Positions 55,568-63,740 of a stretch of 64,000 nt of DNA are shown here, piece by piece; the stretch's first letter is position 1, and each line of letters begins with the position of its first letter. Under the pieces are notes generated by a model that saw nothing but the letters and a program-made list of their open reading frames with translations, did not search any database and had not been told where the DNA came from. The translations under genes were made by a program, and so were the position numbers. This DNA comes from Epilithonimonas arachidiradicis (lineage in GTDB: Bacteria; Bacteroidota; Bacteroidia; Flavobacteriales; Weeksellaceae): NCBI RefSeq assembly GCF_003610695.1, contig NZ_RAQH01000005.1, forward strand, positions 177,600 to 241,599, in the 5' to 3' direction.

Positions 55568-56490
55568 TTTAAATTGATGTTTTGAGATGAATAAATCTTG
55601 TTGTTATCATCGATGATGACGCATTCTAAATGGTTGATTTGATTCACCATATTCAGTGCGGCATCGATTCCCATAATGCTTACAGGAGTTGCCATTGCAT
55701 CGGCGATTTCTGCGTTTGGACAGAAAATGGTGACGCTTTTTACGCCTGAAACGGGCATTCCAGTCTTTGGATTGATGGTGTGAGAATATTTTTTACCGTT
55801 GATGACTACGAATTTTTCATAATTTCCGGAAGTTGCAACCGCCATATCTGTGATATTCATATAAGAAAAAGGCTGTTTTGAGTTGTCCGGGTCTGCAATC
55901 CCGACGGTCCAAGGTTTTCCGTTGGCTTGATTTCCCCAAGTCGTCAAATCTCCGGAAGCATTTACAATACCGGAAACCACGCCTCTTTGCTGAAGAATTC
56001 TTTTCGCCATTTCTGCAGCATAACCTTTCCCGATTCCACCAAAACCGATGCGCATCCCTTTTTCTTTGAGAAAAACAGTTTGATTGGTTCGATTTAAAAT
56101 AATATTTTGATAATTAACCAATTTCAGATGACTTTTTATCAATTCTGGGTTGGGAAGTTCTTGCATTTCACGGTCAAAATTCCAGAAACTTTTATCGATT
56201 CCGCCATAAGAAATATCGAAATATCCATCGGTAATTTTGCTGATTCTGATACTTCTTTCAATCAAATCAAAAATCTCGGCATCAACTTTTACAGGTTGTA
56301 TCCCTGCATTTCGGTTGATGACATTGGTCTGACTTTCTTCATTAAAAGTCGTTAAAAGCCTTTCAATTCTACGGATTTCTTCAATGGCAGCATCGATGTG
56401 GCGATTCGCCGAAGTTTCGTTTTCGTCAACAACGGTAATTTCAAAAGCGTTCCCCATCAGTTTTTGAGGTCTTTTGAATTCTTTTAACAT
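55564..56490 (-). CDS. apbE: ApbE-family FAD:protein FMN transferase
   Basis: The 308-residue product transfers FMN from FAD to Ser or Thr of target proteins in a Mg2+-dependent reaction. Family motifs: KLMGNAFEITVV (opening strand), RIGFGGIGKGYAAEMAKRIL, GIVNASGDLTTWGNQ, and HTINPKTGMPVSGVKSVTIF with the catalytic region. Unusually, the domain starts about 10 residues from the N-terminus, with no signal peptide or lipobox, whereas most ApbE proteins are exported lipoproteins. The stop of the thioredoxin gene is 6 nt upstream, so there is no room for a longer start. It overlaps the DUF4266 gene. Confidence 0.92.
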   Translation of the reverse strand: MLKEFKRPQKLMGNAFEITVVDENETSANRHIDAAIEEIRRIERLLTTFNEESQTNVINRNAGIQPVKVDAEIFDLIERSIRISKITDGYFDISYGGIDKSFWNFDREMQELPNPELIKSHLKLVNYQNIILNRTNQTVFLKEKGMRIGFGGIGKGYAAEMAKRILQQRGVVSGIVNASGDLTTWGNQANGKPWTVGIADPDNSKQPFSYMNITDMAVATSGNYEKFVVINGKKYSHTINPKTGMPVSGVKSVTIFCPNAEIADAMATPVSIMGIDAALNMVNQINHLECVIIDDNNKIYSSQNINLK

Positions 56491-56496
56491 ATTCGT

Positions 56497-56943
56497 CTAA
56501 GGTTTTTGGTTGTCTTTAATCTCTCTAATCTCTTTGCTGAACGCTAAAGCATCGCCGGAAATAATACCTTCCCAACTTTTCAGGATTTTACCTTCTGAAT
56601 TCAGCAAAATCGTGTAAGGAAAAATTCCTTTTTGGTTGTACTGGTCGGCAAGTGAAACATTTTCTTTCTTGAGTTCTGCCGAAAGCTGATTCTTTTTGTT
56701 TCTCGGAAAATCTGCATTGAGATAAACAATCACATTATCGGTTTCCAACTTCTTGAAGTCTTCGGTTTCGATAATATTTTTATGAAGCTTGATACACGGA
56801 ACACACCAGTCGGAACCGGAAAAATTAAGCAGAATAAGTTCGTTTTTTTCTGCAGCTATTCTTTTTGCGTTTTCCCATCTGTTTTGAGCATTGAAAACGA
56901 CTGAAAACACAACCAAAAACAGGGTTGAAAATATTGTTTTCAT
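56497..56943 (-). CDS. Exported thioredoxin-like protein
   Basis: The 148-residue product has a signal peptide (TLFLVVFSVVFNAQ). A thioredoxin fold with redox motif WCVPC follows (about residues 46-50, in NFSGSDWCVPCIKLHKN), then strands VIVYLNADFP and a cis-Pro segment GIFPYTILLNSEGKIL. It is of the DUF255/thioredoxin_7 type rather than classical TrxA. Expected in the periplasm, keeping thiols of a partner reduced or forming disulphides. It leads the ApbE-DUF4266-DUF3570 set, whose DUF4266 member has the only obvious thiol pair (CGC). Confidence 0.9.
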   Translation of the reverse strand: MKTIFSTLFLVVFSVVFNAQNRWENAKRIAAEKNELILLNFSGSDWCVPCIKLHKNIIETEDFKKLETDNVIVYLNADFPRNKKNQLSAELKKENVSLADQYNQKGIFPYTILLNSEGKILKSWEGIISGDALAFSKEIREIKDNQKP

Positions 56944-57013
56944 AATATTTTAAATGAAATTTTTGTTTAACGGAGTACAGCTTTTAAAATTTAAAAAACT
57001 GTATTTATGAATG

Positions 57014-57403
57014 TTATGAAAACAGAATTCTAGGTGGTTCCCAAACTGAACTTTTAAAACCCTTCAGGCAAAAGTCTTCGTCTTTTGATAAAATTTTAGG
57101 TGATTTAAAAAGGTTTAGAAAGTCCTTTTTAAATTCAAACTCGAAATTTTGATTAAGTGTAAAAACCAAAACCAATGGTTGAGAATGCATCACAAAAGGA
57201 AGTTTCTGATCTTTCCCATAATCTCCATCTTTTGCAGGATGTTCGTAATGGGTTTTGAGAAAAGCTACCAAAGGCATTTCCGGATTGAGTGCTTTATGCT
57301 CAAAGTAATGCTCTACAAGTGTAGGAATTTTTAAAAGCTGATATAGTTCGGTTGTAGAAACCAAAAACAAAGTAAGCAAAACTATGGAAATCAACTTTTT
57401 CAC
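57014..57403 (-). CDS. Small exported protein, paralogue of the divergent 57654 gene
   Basis: The 129-residue product (GTG start) has an N-terminal signal or anchor (KLISIVLLTLFLVSTT). The mature part holds LLKIPTLVEHYFEH, FLKTHYEHPAKDGDYG, KDQKLPF and a terminal WEPPRILFS. The same elements in the same order occur in the divergent protein at 57654: LLKxPxxxEH, FLxxHY, DQKLPF and PPR. His residues near the middle (EHYFEHK, HYEHP) could bind metal. I do not know a named family; such proteins appear next to heavy-metal efflux genes in flavobacteria, as far as I recall. It is 70 nt before the thioredoxin gene and probably leads that operon. Confidence 0.75.
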   Translation of the reverse strand: MKKLISIVLLTLFLVSTTELYQLLKIPTLVEHYFEHKALNPEMPLVAFLKTHYEHPAKDGDYGKDQKLPFVMHSQPLVLVFTLNQNFEFEFKKDFLNLFKSPKILSKDEDFCLKGFKSSVWEPPRILFS

Positions 57404-57407
57404 AAAT

Positions 57408-57415
57408 CAAATTTA
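57408..57415 (-). promoter_or_regulatory. -7 box directly before the GTG start
   Basis: TAAATTTG on the minus strand fits TAnnTTTG and is separated from the GTG by only four bases, which would put the transcription start at or next to the start codon. Confidence 0.5.
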
Positions 57416-57640
57416 AATAATTTTAAGTTAAGAACGATTTTAAATAATTTTATATTGTATAGAAATTAGAAGAAACAAATGATTATTTCAACCATTCAAT
57501 ACATTTAAAATTTTCTCTATACACTCTATGAATTAAAATATTATCTACGAAAGCCGAACAACTCTGAGTTCATCATAAAATGAATCATTTTTATTTTATA
57601 ATTTATTAACTTAGAATTTCCCGAACTATTAAAAAACCTC

Positions 57641-57648
57641 TATCTTTG
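57641..57648 (+). promoter_or_regulatory. -7 box directly before the efflux operon
   Basis: TATCTTTG fits TAnnTTTG and ends five bases before the ATG at 57654. Transcription would start at about 57652, giving a leaderless or nearly leaderless message. Confidence 0.6.
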
Positions 57649-57653
57649 CAACA

Positions 57654-58016
57654 ATGTTAAGATGGTTTTCCATACTATGTTTGATGATTTATGTACTTGC
57701 AACAACCAATGTAGCGGAAGTATTAAAAGCACCTGTCTTTATAGAACATCTGATGGATTATCAAGGAAGTTTTTCCGAGTTTTTGGTAGAACATTACGAT
57801 AATCATCAACCGGATTCTGACTGGGATACAGACCAAAAATTGCCATTTTTCAATCCACCGATTGTTTTGATGGTCTATGCAAAACTTCCGGAAACCACTT
57901 TTCACATCGAAAAAATCAAAGAGATTATCATATCTCAAAAACCAACTGTTTATCAGGAAAAAGACTTTTCCAGCAGTTATCTTTCCCGTATTTTTCAGCC
58001 ACCTCGCTTTTGTTAA
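57654..58016 (+). CDS. Small exported protein leading the efflux operon
   Basis: The 120-residue product has an N-terminal hydrophobic signal (WFSILCLMIYVLATT). The mature part has VLKAPVFIEHLMDY, FLVEHYDNHQPDSDW, DTDQKLPFF and an end FQPPRFC. It is homologous to the divergent gene at 57014 over the whole length. His and Asp clusters (EHYDNHQPDSDWD) suggest metal contact in the periplasm; this is inference. It stands 81 nt before the RND pump gene, on the same strand, and is likely the first gene of that operon. Confidence 0.75.
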   Translation: MLRWFSILCLMIYVLATTNVAEVLKAPVFIEHLMDYQGSFSEFLVEHYDNHQPDSDWDTDQKLPFFNPPIVLMVYAKLPETTFHIEKIKEIIISQKPTVYQEKDFSSSYLSRIFQPPRFC

Positions 58017-58097
58017 TTGATTTTTATTTTAAATATCAATGTTTTAGGTTTTTGTCTAGAGCAGTTGATTTCTATTTAATTCAATTAATAAATTTCT

Positions 58098-61000
58098 ATG
58101 TTAAATAAAATTATTGAGTTTTCTGTAAAGAATAAACTCATTATTACACTGTTTACCATTGCGCTTATCCTTTTTGGAATTTATGAAACCACTAAACTTC
58201 CCATCGATGCACAACCTGATATCACAAGTACTCAGGTTCAAGTCATTACAGTTGCGCCTTCTTACGGAGCTGCGGACATTGAACGTCTGGTAACTTTTCC
58301 TATCGAGCAGGCAACCAGTAACATCAGCGGAATTACCCAAATCCGCAGTTTTTCACGTTTTGGATTGTCGTTGATTACAATTGTTTTTGATGATGATACT
58401 GATGTGTATTGGGCTCGTCAACAAGTTCAGGAACGATTACAACTGGTTCAGGAAAATATTCCTGCAGGCATCGGAAAACCTGAATTAGGACCTATTTCGT
58501 CCGGTTTGGGAGAAATTTTCCAATATGTTGTAAGACCTAAAAAAGGATACGAACACGTTTATGACGAAACCGAACTCAGAACCATTCAGGATTGGGTGAT
58601 TCGCCGACAGTTATTAGGCACGAAAGGCGTTGCCGATGTCAGCAGTTTTGGAGGTAAGTTAAAACAATACGAAATTGCCATTAATCCCAATCAATTACAG
58701 GCTTTTAACATCAATATCAATGATGTTTTTGATGCCTTGGAGAACAATAATCAAAATACTGGAGGCGCTTATATTGAGAAAAGAGAAACCGTCCTTTTTA
58801 TCCGTAGTGAAGGACTTTTAGGAAGCACAGAAGACATCGGAAATATTCAGGTTTCGAATACAAAAGAAGGAATTCCTGTTCATATTAAAGATGTAGCGAA
58901 GGTAAAAATAGGTTTCGCAACCCGTTACGGAGCAATGACTTACAACGACAAAGACGAAGTTTCCGGAGCAATCGTAATGATGCTGAAAGATGAAAATGCC
59001 AATGAAGTCGTTGGAAATATTAAAGAAAAATTAGAAAAAATTCAGGAATCATTACCGGAAGGTGTTGTGATTGAACCGTTTTTGGACAGAGCTAAAATGG
59101 TGAATAACACGATTAGTACAGTAAAAACCAACTTAATGGAAGGCGCGTTAATCGTCGTTTTCATTCTGGTTTTATTCCTTGGAAATTTCAGAGCGGGATT
59201 ATTGGTTGCTTCCGTGATTCCTTTGGCGATGCTTTTTGCCATTATTATGATGAATATTTTCGGAGTGGGAGGAAATTTAATGAGTCTCGGCGCATTAGAT
59301 TTCGGATTGATTGTCGATGGAGCCGTGATTATCGTGGAAGCTGTTCTACATCAGTTAGCTCATAAAAAACATTTCGGAAAAGACAATATGCTTTCAAAAG
59401 CAGAAATGGACGGTCAGGTTTCAAGTTCCGCAACAAAAATGGTGAACAGTGCCGTTTTCGGACAAATCATTATTTTAATTGTTTACTTACCAATTTTTAC
59501 GCTGCAGGGAATTGAAGGAAAAATGTTCAAACCAATGGCACAAACCGTTGCTTTTGCCCTGATTGGTGCATTTTTATTGTCATTAACCTACATTCCGATG
59601 ATGAGTTCTTTGGTGTTAAGCCGAAAGAAAAAAACAAAAGATAATGTTTCTGACAAGGTAATGGCAAAAGTAGAAATCGGTCATCAGAAATTATTGATTA
59701 AGGCTTTAAAATTCAGAAAAACAATTATTGCAATCGTTATTGTTTTGTTTGCAGGAGCGGTTTTCGTACTTTCAAAAATGGGTGGAGAATTTATTCCATC
59801 GTTGGAGGAAGGTGATTTTGCGGTGGAGATGAGAATTCTTCAGGGTAGCAATATTGAAGAAACGAAAAAGGCGACAACTCAAGCTGCCAAAATTTTATTA
59901 AAACAATTTCCGGAAGTTCAAAAAGTCGTAATGAAAATTGGAAGCGGAGAAATTCCGACCGACCCAATGCCAATGGACGGTGGCGATATGATTGTTGTTT
60001 TAAAACCGAAAAAAGAATGGACTTCCGCACATTCGTTCCCTGAACTTTCAGATAAAATGAATGAAGCATTACAAGTAATTCCCGGACTTACCGCTAGTTT
60101 CCAGTTTCCGGTTCAGATGCGTTTCAATGAATTGATGACGGGAGCAAAACAGGATGTGGTTTGTAAAATTTATGGCGAAGATTTAGACAGTTTGGCGACT
60201 TATGCTAAAAGATTAGGTGGAATTATTTCAACCGTTAATGGCGCTCAGGATTTGTATTTAGAACCTGTTGTCGGTGCTCCGCAAGTTGTGATTGATTATA
60301 ATCGCGCTGAACTTTCTCGTTACAATATTTCTGTTGCAGAAATCAACAGGGTTATCAACATGGCTTTTGCTGGGCAAACTGCGGGCGCTTTGTACGAGGG
60401 CGAAAGAAAATTTGATATCGTTGTGAGAATGGATAATGAGCATAAAAAAGATATCTCAAGCATCCAAAATCTGTTGGTTCCAACTCCGAATGGCGAACAA
60501 ATTCCGTTGTCACAATTGGCAAAAGTAGAATTAAAGGAAAGCCCGAATCAGATTCAGAGAGAAAATACAAAACGTAGAATTGTGATTGGTTTCAATGTTC
60601 GTGGAAGAGACGTTCAGAGTATTGTAGAAGAGCTTCAGCAAAAGGTTAACAAAGATTTGAAATTATCTGCAGGTTACACGATTTCTTACGGAGGTGCTTT
60701 TGAAAATTTAAATCAAGCTAAAGCAAGATTAGGAATTGCCGTTCCGATTTCGTTGGTGATGATTTTCTTATTGCTGTTCTTCGCTTTCGGTTCTGTAAAA
60801 CATAGTTTGCTGATTTACACCGCAATTCCATTATCTGCAATTGGAGGAATTTACTTTTTAGCATTGCGAGGAATGCCTTTCAGTATCAGCGCAGGAGTTG
60901 GATTTATCGCCCTTTTCGGAGTCGCTGTTTTAAATGGAATTGTATTGATTTCAGAATTCAACCGACTGAAAAAAGATGGCGTTAAAAACTTAAGCCGAAT

Positions 61001-61238
61001 TGTTTTGATGGGAACGAGAATCCGTCTTCGTCCGGTTTTGATGACGGCTTTCGTGGCTTCATTAGGGTTTTTACCAATGGCCATCAGCAATGGAGCCGGC
61101 GCGGAAGTTCAGCGACCTTTGGCAACCGTGGTTATTGGAGGTTTGATGTTGGCAACACTTTTAACCTTATTCGTCTTGCCGATTCTTTACGTCTTATTTG
61201 AACGAATCAGCAAAAAGAAAAAATTTAATAGAAGCTAA
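58098..61238 (+). CDS. CusA/CzcA-family heavy-metal efflux RND pump
   Basis: The 1046-residue inner-membrane trimer subunit has twelve helices and two large periplasmic loops. The heavy-metal branch is shown by the first helix KLIITLFTIALILFGIYETT, the PIDAQPDITSTQVQVITVAP segment, ERLVTFPIEQATSNISGI, and in helix 4 DFGLIVDGAVIIVEAVLHQL, whose Asp residues carry protons. The second half has GGEFIPSLEEGDFAVEMRIL and GAEVQRPLATVVIGGL. It exports monovalent or divalent metal ions (Cu/Ag or Co/Zn/Cd); which ion cannot be decided here. It works with the TolC-type channel and adaptor downstream. Confidence 0.95.
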   Translation: MLNKIIEFSVKNKLIITLFTIALILFGIYETTKLPIDAQPDITSTQVQVITVAPSYGAADIERLVTFPIEQATSNISGITQIRSFSRFGLSLITIVFDDDTDVYWARQQVQERLQLVQENIPAGIGKPELGPISSGLGEIFQYVVRPKKGYEHVYDETELRTIQDWVIRRQLLGTKGVADVSSFGGKLKQYEIAINPNQLQAFNININDVFDALENNNQNTGGAYIEKRETVLFIRSEGLLGSTEDIGNIQVSNTKEGIPVHIKDVAKVKIGFATRYGAMTYNDKDEVSGAIVMMLKDENANEVVGNIKEKLEKIQESLPEGVVIEPFLDRAKMVNNTISTVKTNLMEGALIVVFILVLFLGNFRAGLLVASVIPLAMLFAIIMMNIFGVGGNLMSLGALDFGLIVDGAVIIVEAVLHQLAHKKHFGKDNMLSKAEMDGQVSSSATKMVNSAVFGQIIILIVYLPIFTLQGIEGKMFKPMAQTVAFALIGAFLLSLTYIPMMSSLVLSRKKKTKDNVSDKVMAKVEIGHQKLLIKALKFRKTIIAIVIVLFAGAVFVLSKMGGEFIPSLEEGDFAVEMRILQGSNIEETKKATTQAAKILLKQFPEVQKVVMKIGSGEIPTDPMPMDGGDMIVVLKPKKEWTSAHSFPELSDKMNEALQVIPGLTASFQFPVQMRFNELMTGAKQDVVCKIYGEDLDSLATYAKRLGGIISTVNGAQDLYLEPVVGAPQVVIDYNRAELSRYNISVAEINRVINMAFAGQTAGALYEGERKFDIVVRMDNEHKKDISSIQNLLVPTPNGEQIPLSQLAKVELKESPNQIQRENTKRRIVIGFNVRGRDVQSIVEELQQKVNKDLKLSAGYTISYGGAFENLNQAKARLGIAVPISLVMIFLLLFFAFGSVKHSLLIYTAIPLSAIGGIYFLALRGMPFSISAGVGFIALFGVAVLNGIVLISEFNRLKKDGVKNLSRIVLMGTRIRLRPVLMTAFVASLGFLPMAISNGAGAEVQRPLATVVIGGLMLATLLTLFVLPILYVLFERISKKKKFNRS

Positions 61239-61330
61239 CCTTAGCTGAGTGAAACGCCTTTGCGAACGAAAAAATCAAAAGTCTCAATTTAAAAAAAATC
61301 TTAGCGCTCATTGCGTTAAAAATAAATACA
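61239..61330. repeat. Possible dispersed intergenic repeat with TTAGCG/TTTGCG units
   Basis: The 92 nt between pump and channel genes contain TTAGCTGAGTGAAACG, CCTTTGCGAACG, and TTAGCGCTCATTGCGTTAAA. Similar CTTAGCGnnCTTTGCG strings are, from memory, scattered through flavobacterial genomes between genes. Only one copy is in this window. Confidence 0.35.
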
Positions 61331-62539
61331 ATGAAATTTTCAAACAATTATAAAAAACTGTCCTCATTCTTATTTCTGATGTCTTTCGGAATAATAAATG
61401 CGCAGGAAAATATTACCTACGAACAGGCTCTGGAAAAAGCTTTTCAGCAAAATGGAACTTTAAAAAATTCAGAATTAATTTCTGAATATCAGGAAAAATT
61501 AAAGGCAAGTTATCTTGATATTCCACAAACGGAAGTGAGTGCGCAAATCGGACAAATTAATGGAATTGAAACCGATAATTCTTTCTCCATTTCCCAACGT
61601 TTCAGCTTTCCGACGGTTTATACCAAAAGAAAACAAATGCTGGATGCAGAATGGAATGCAAGTGTCATCAATCAAAATCTGACGAAAGCGCAATTAACAA
61701 AGGAAGTTTCCGATGTTTTCTACCGAATTCTGACGCTTCAGGAAAAGAAAAAAGTGATTGAATATATCAGCAAATTGTACAGCAGTTTTGCGGAAAAAGC
61801 GAGTTTGAGACTGAAAAAAGGAGAAACCAATATTTTGGAGGAATCGACGGCAGAAATTCAGAATGAACAGGCAAAAACGCAGTTGAATATGCTTGAAAAT
61901 GATTTGAATATTGCCAAACTTCAGCTTCAGTTATTATTTCAGTCGGAAGAAAAATTCCAGCCAATTTCTGATAAGCCGATTATGAATGTTAATCTTCAGA
62001 TTTCAGAAGAAATGATTCAGCAACATCCTGAATTACAGTATTTAAATCAACAAATTAAAGTTAATGAAGCAGAAGCGCAACTTGAAAAATCGAAGTTGTT
62101 GCCGGATTTATTGGTTGGATATACGAATCAAAGTATGAAAAATCTGAATAACAATCGTTTTAATGCGGTTCAAGTCGGTGTGGGAATTCCTTTGTTTACG
62201 AAAGGTCAGCGAGCTTTGGCAAAAGCGACAAAAGCAAAAGTGGCGATTTCAGAAAATCAATATCAATTAAAAGAAATTGAACTGAAAAACAGATTCGGAC
62301 AGCAAATTAATAATTACACCAATCAACTGAAAATCGTTGATAGTTATGAGCAAAAACAGCTTCCGAAGTCTGAAACCATTTTAAAAACGGTTCAAAAACA
62401 ATTGGAAGTCGGCGAAATCGATTATCTGAACTGGGTAATCCTGACGAATCAGGCAGTGAAAACGAAGGTTGATTACATCGATAATCTCGAAAGACTTAAC
62501 CAAATTGGCTCAGAACTTAATTTCTTACTATCAAAATAA
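61331..62539 (+). CDS. TolC-family outer-membrane efflux channel (CusC-like)
   Basis: The 402-residue product has a signal peptide (LSSFLFLMSFGIINAQ). Two long coiled-coil repeats of the OEP family follow: ITYEQALEKAFQQNGTLKNS, LTLQEKKKVIEYISKLYS, then the second half LQYLNQQIKVNEAEAQLEKS, DLLVGYTNQSM and FNAVQVGVGIPLFTKGQRAL. It forms the trimeric tunnel across the outer membrane for the RND pump encoded upstream. It is 92 nt behind the pump gene and 7 nt before the adaptor gene. Confidence 0.92.
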   Translation: MKFSNNYKKLSSFLFLMSFGIINAQENITYEQALEKAFQQNGTLKNSELISEYQEKLKASYLDIPQTEVSAQIGQINGIETDNSFSISQRFSFPTVYTKRKQMLDAEWNASVINQNLTKAQLTKEVSDVFYRILTLQEKKKVIEYISKLYSSFAEKASLRLKKGETNILEESTAEIQNEQAKTQLNMLENDLNIAKLQLQLLFQSEEKFQPISDKPIMNVNLQISEEMIQQHPELQYLNQQIKVNEAEAQLEKSKLLPDLLVGYTNQSMKNLNNNRFNAVQVGVGIPLFTKGQRALAKATKAKVAISENQYQLKEIELKNRFGQQINNYTNQLKIVDSYEQKQLPKSETILKTVQKQLEVGEIDYLNWVILTNQAVKTKVDYIDNLERLNQIGSELNFLLSK

Positions 62540-62546
62540 CAACGAA

Positions 62547-63698
62547 ATGTATCTTAAAAATATATCAATCCTTAGTTTAAGTGTAATTCTGATTTTATCT
62601 TCTTGTTCAGGAAAAAAAGAGGAAGAAAAAACGGTGTATGAAAACACAAAATTCAAGGAAAAAGACCAAAATACGGTTCAAATGTCGGATAAACAATTAC
62701 AATCGATTGGTTTAACGACAACAACCATTCAGGAAAAAACAATGCAAAAATTAATTCGTCTGAATGGGAAAGTTGAAATTGCACCGTCTCATATCAGTTC
62801 GATTTCCAGCATTATGGGCGGTCATATTAAATCAATTAACGTGATAAACGGAAGCCATTTCAGCAAAGGACAGGTTTTGGCAGTTGTGGAAGACCCGCAA
62901 TTTATTCAGTTACAGCAGGATTATCTTGTGACGAAAGCACAGTTGGAATCGGCAAGGTTGAATTTAAACCGTCAAAAAGATTTGAATATCACCAAAGCGA
63001 CCAGTGATAAAACTCTGCAAACTGCTCAGGCAGATTATTCTACGTTGAATGCAACGTTGAAAGGTTTAGAGGAAAAATTAAGAATTATTGGAATTAATGC
63101 AAAAGGATTAAATTCATCCAATATCAGAAGCAGAATCAATGTTTACGCGCCTTTCAGTGGTTTTGTGAGCAAAATTCTGGTGAATAACGGACAATATATT
63201 AATCCTTCGGATACTTTGTTTGAACTGATTAATCCTTCTGGTTTATTGCTTGAATTAAAAATGTTTGAAAACGATGTAAATGATGTGAAAATCGGACAGG
63301 AAATTTTGGTTTACAACAATCAAAATCCTGATAAAAAATCGACAGCTAAAATTGTAAGTATTGTTCCAAGTATTGAAAATGGTGGTTCGTCGATTGCTGT
63401 GGCGAAACTTTCAACGCCAAATCCTGAGTTTATCAAAGGAATGTACATCAACGCAGAAGTGACTATCAACAGTAGATTTACCATTGGATTACCGAATGAA
63501 TCTGTGGTTTCTTTTGAAAGTAAAAATTATGTTTTTGAAGATTTAGGAAACAAAAAATATAAGATGATTCCTGTGAATGTGGGAATATCTGATGATAGTT
63601 TTACCGAAATTCTGAAAGCAGAAAGTTTGAAGGACAAAAAGATTGTTCAGAAAGGAGCCTATGGACTTTTGATGGCGCTGAAGAATAAGACGGAGTAG
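62547..63698 (+). CDS. RND efflux periplasmic adaptor (CusB/CzcB-like lipoprotein)
   Basis: The ATG at 62547 gives a clean lipoprotein signal (ISILSLSVILILSSC); the frame opening at 62469 lies inside the channel gene and is not used. In the 383 residues, the first half-lipoyl part is SSIMGGHIKSINVINGSHFS and KGQVLAVVEDPQFIQLQQDY, followed by a helical hairpin (residues about 130-195). The second half reads VYAPFSGFVSKILVNNGQYI, then a beta-barrel (NPSGLLLELKMFENDVNDVK) and a membrane-proximal domain. It bridges pump and channel. There are no Met/His-rich N-terminal metal motifs of the CusB kind. Confidence 0.92.
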   Translation: MYLKNISILSLSVILILSSCSGKKEEEKTVYENTKFKEKDQNTVQMSDKQLQSIGLTTTTIQEKTMQKLIRLNGKVEIAPSHISSISSIMGGHIKSINVINGSHFSKGQVLAVVEDPQFIQLQQDYLVTKAQLESARLNLNRQKDLNITKATSDKTLQTAQADYSTLNATLKGLEEKLRIIGINAKGLNSSNIRSRINVYAPFSGFVSKILVNNGQYINPSDTLFELINPSGLLLELKMFENDVNDVKIGQEILVYNNQNPDKKSTAKIVSIVPSIENGGSSIAVAKLSTPNPEFIKGMYINAEVTINSRFTIGLPNESVVSFESKNYVFEDLGNKKYKMIPVNVGISDDSFTEILKAESLKDKKIVQKGAYGLLMALKNKTE

Positions 63699-63740
63699 AA
63701 ATTAAAATTTATTTTATCAATTTAATATAAAAAAAAGGAG

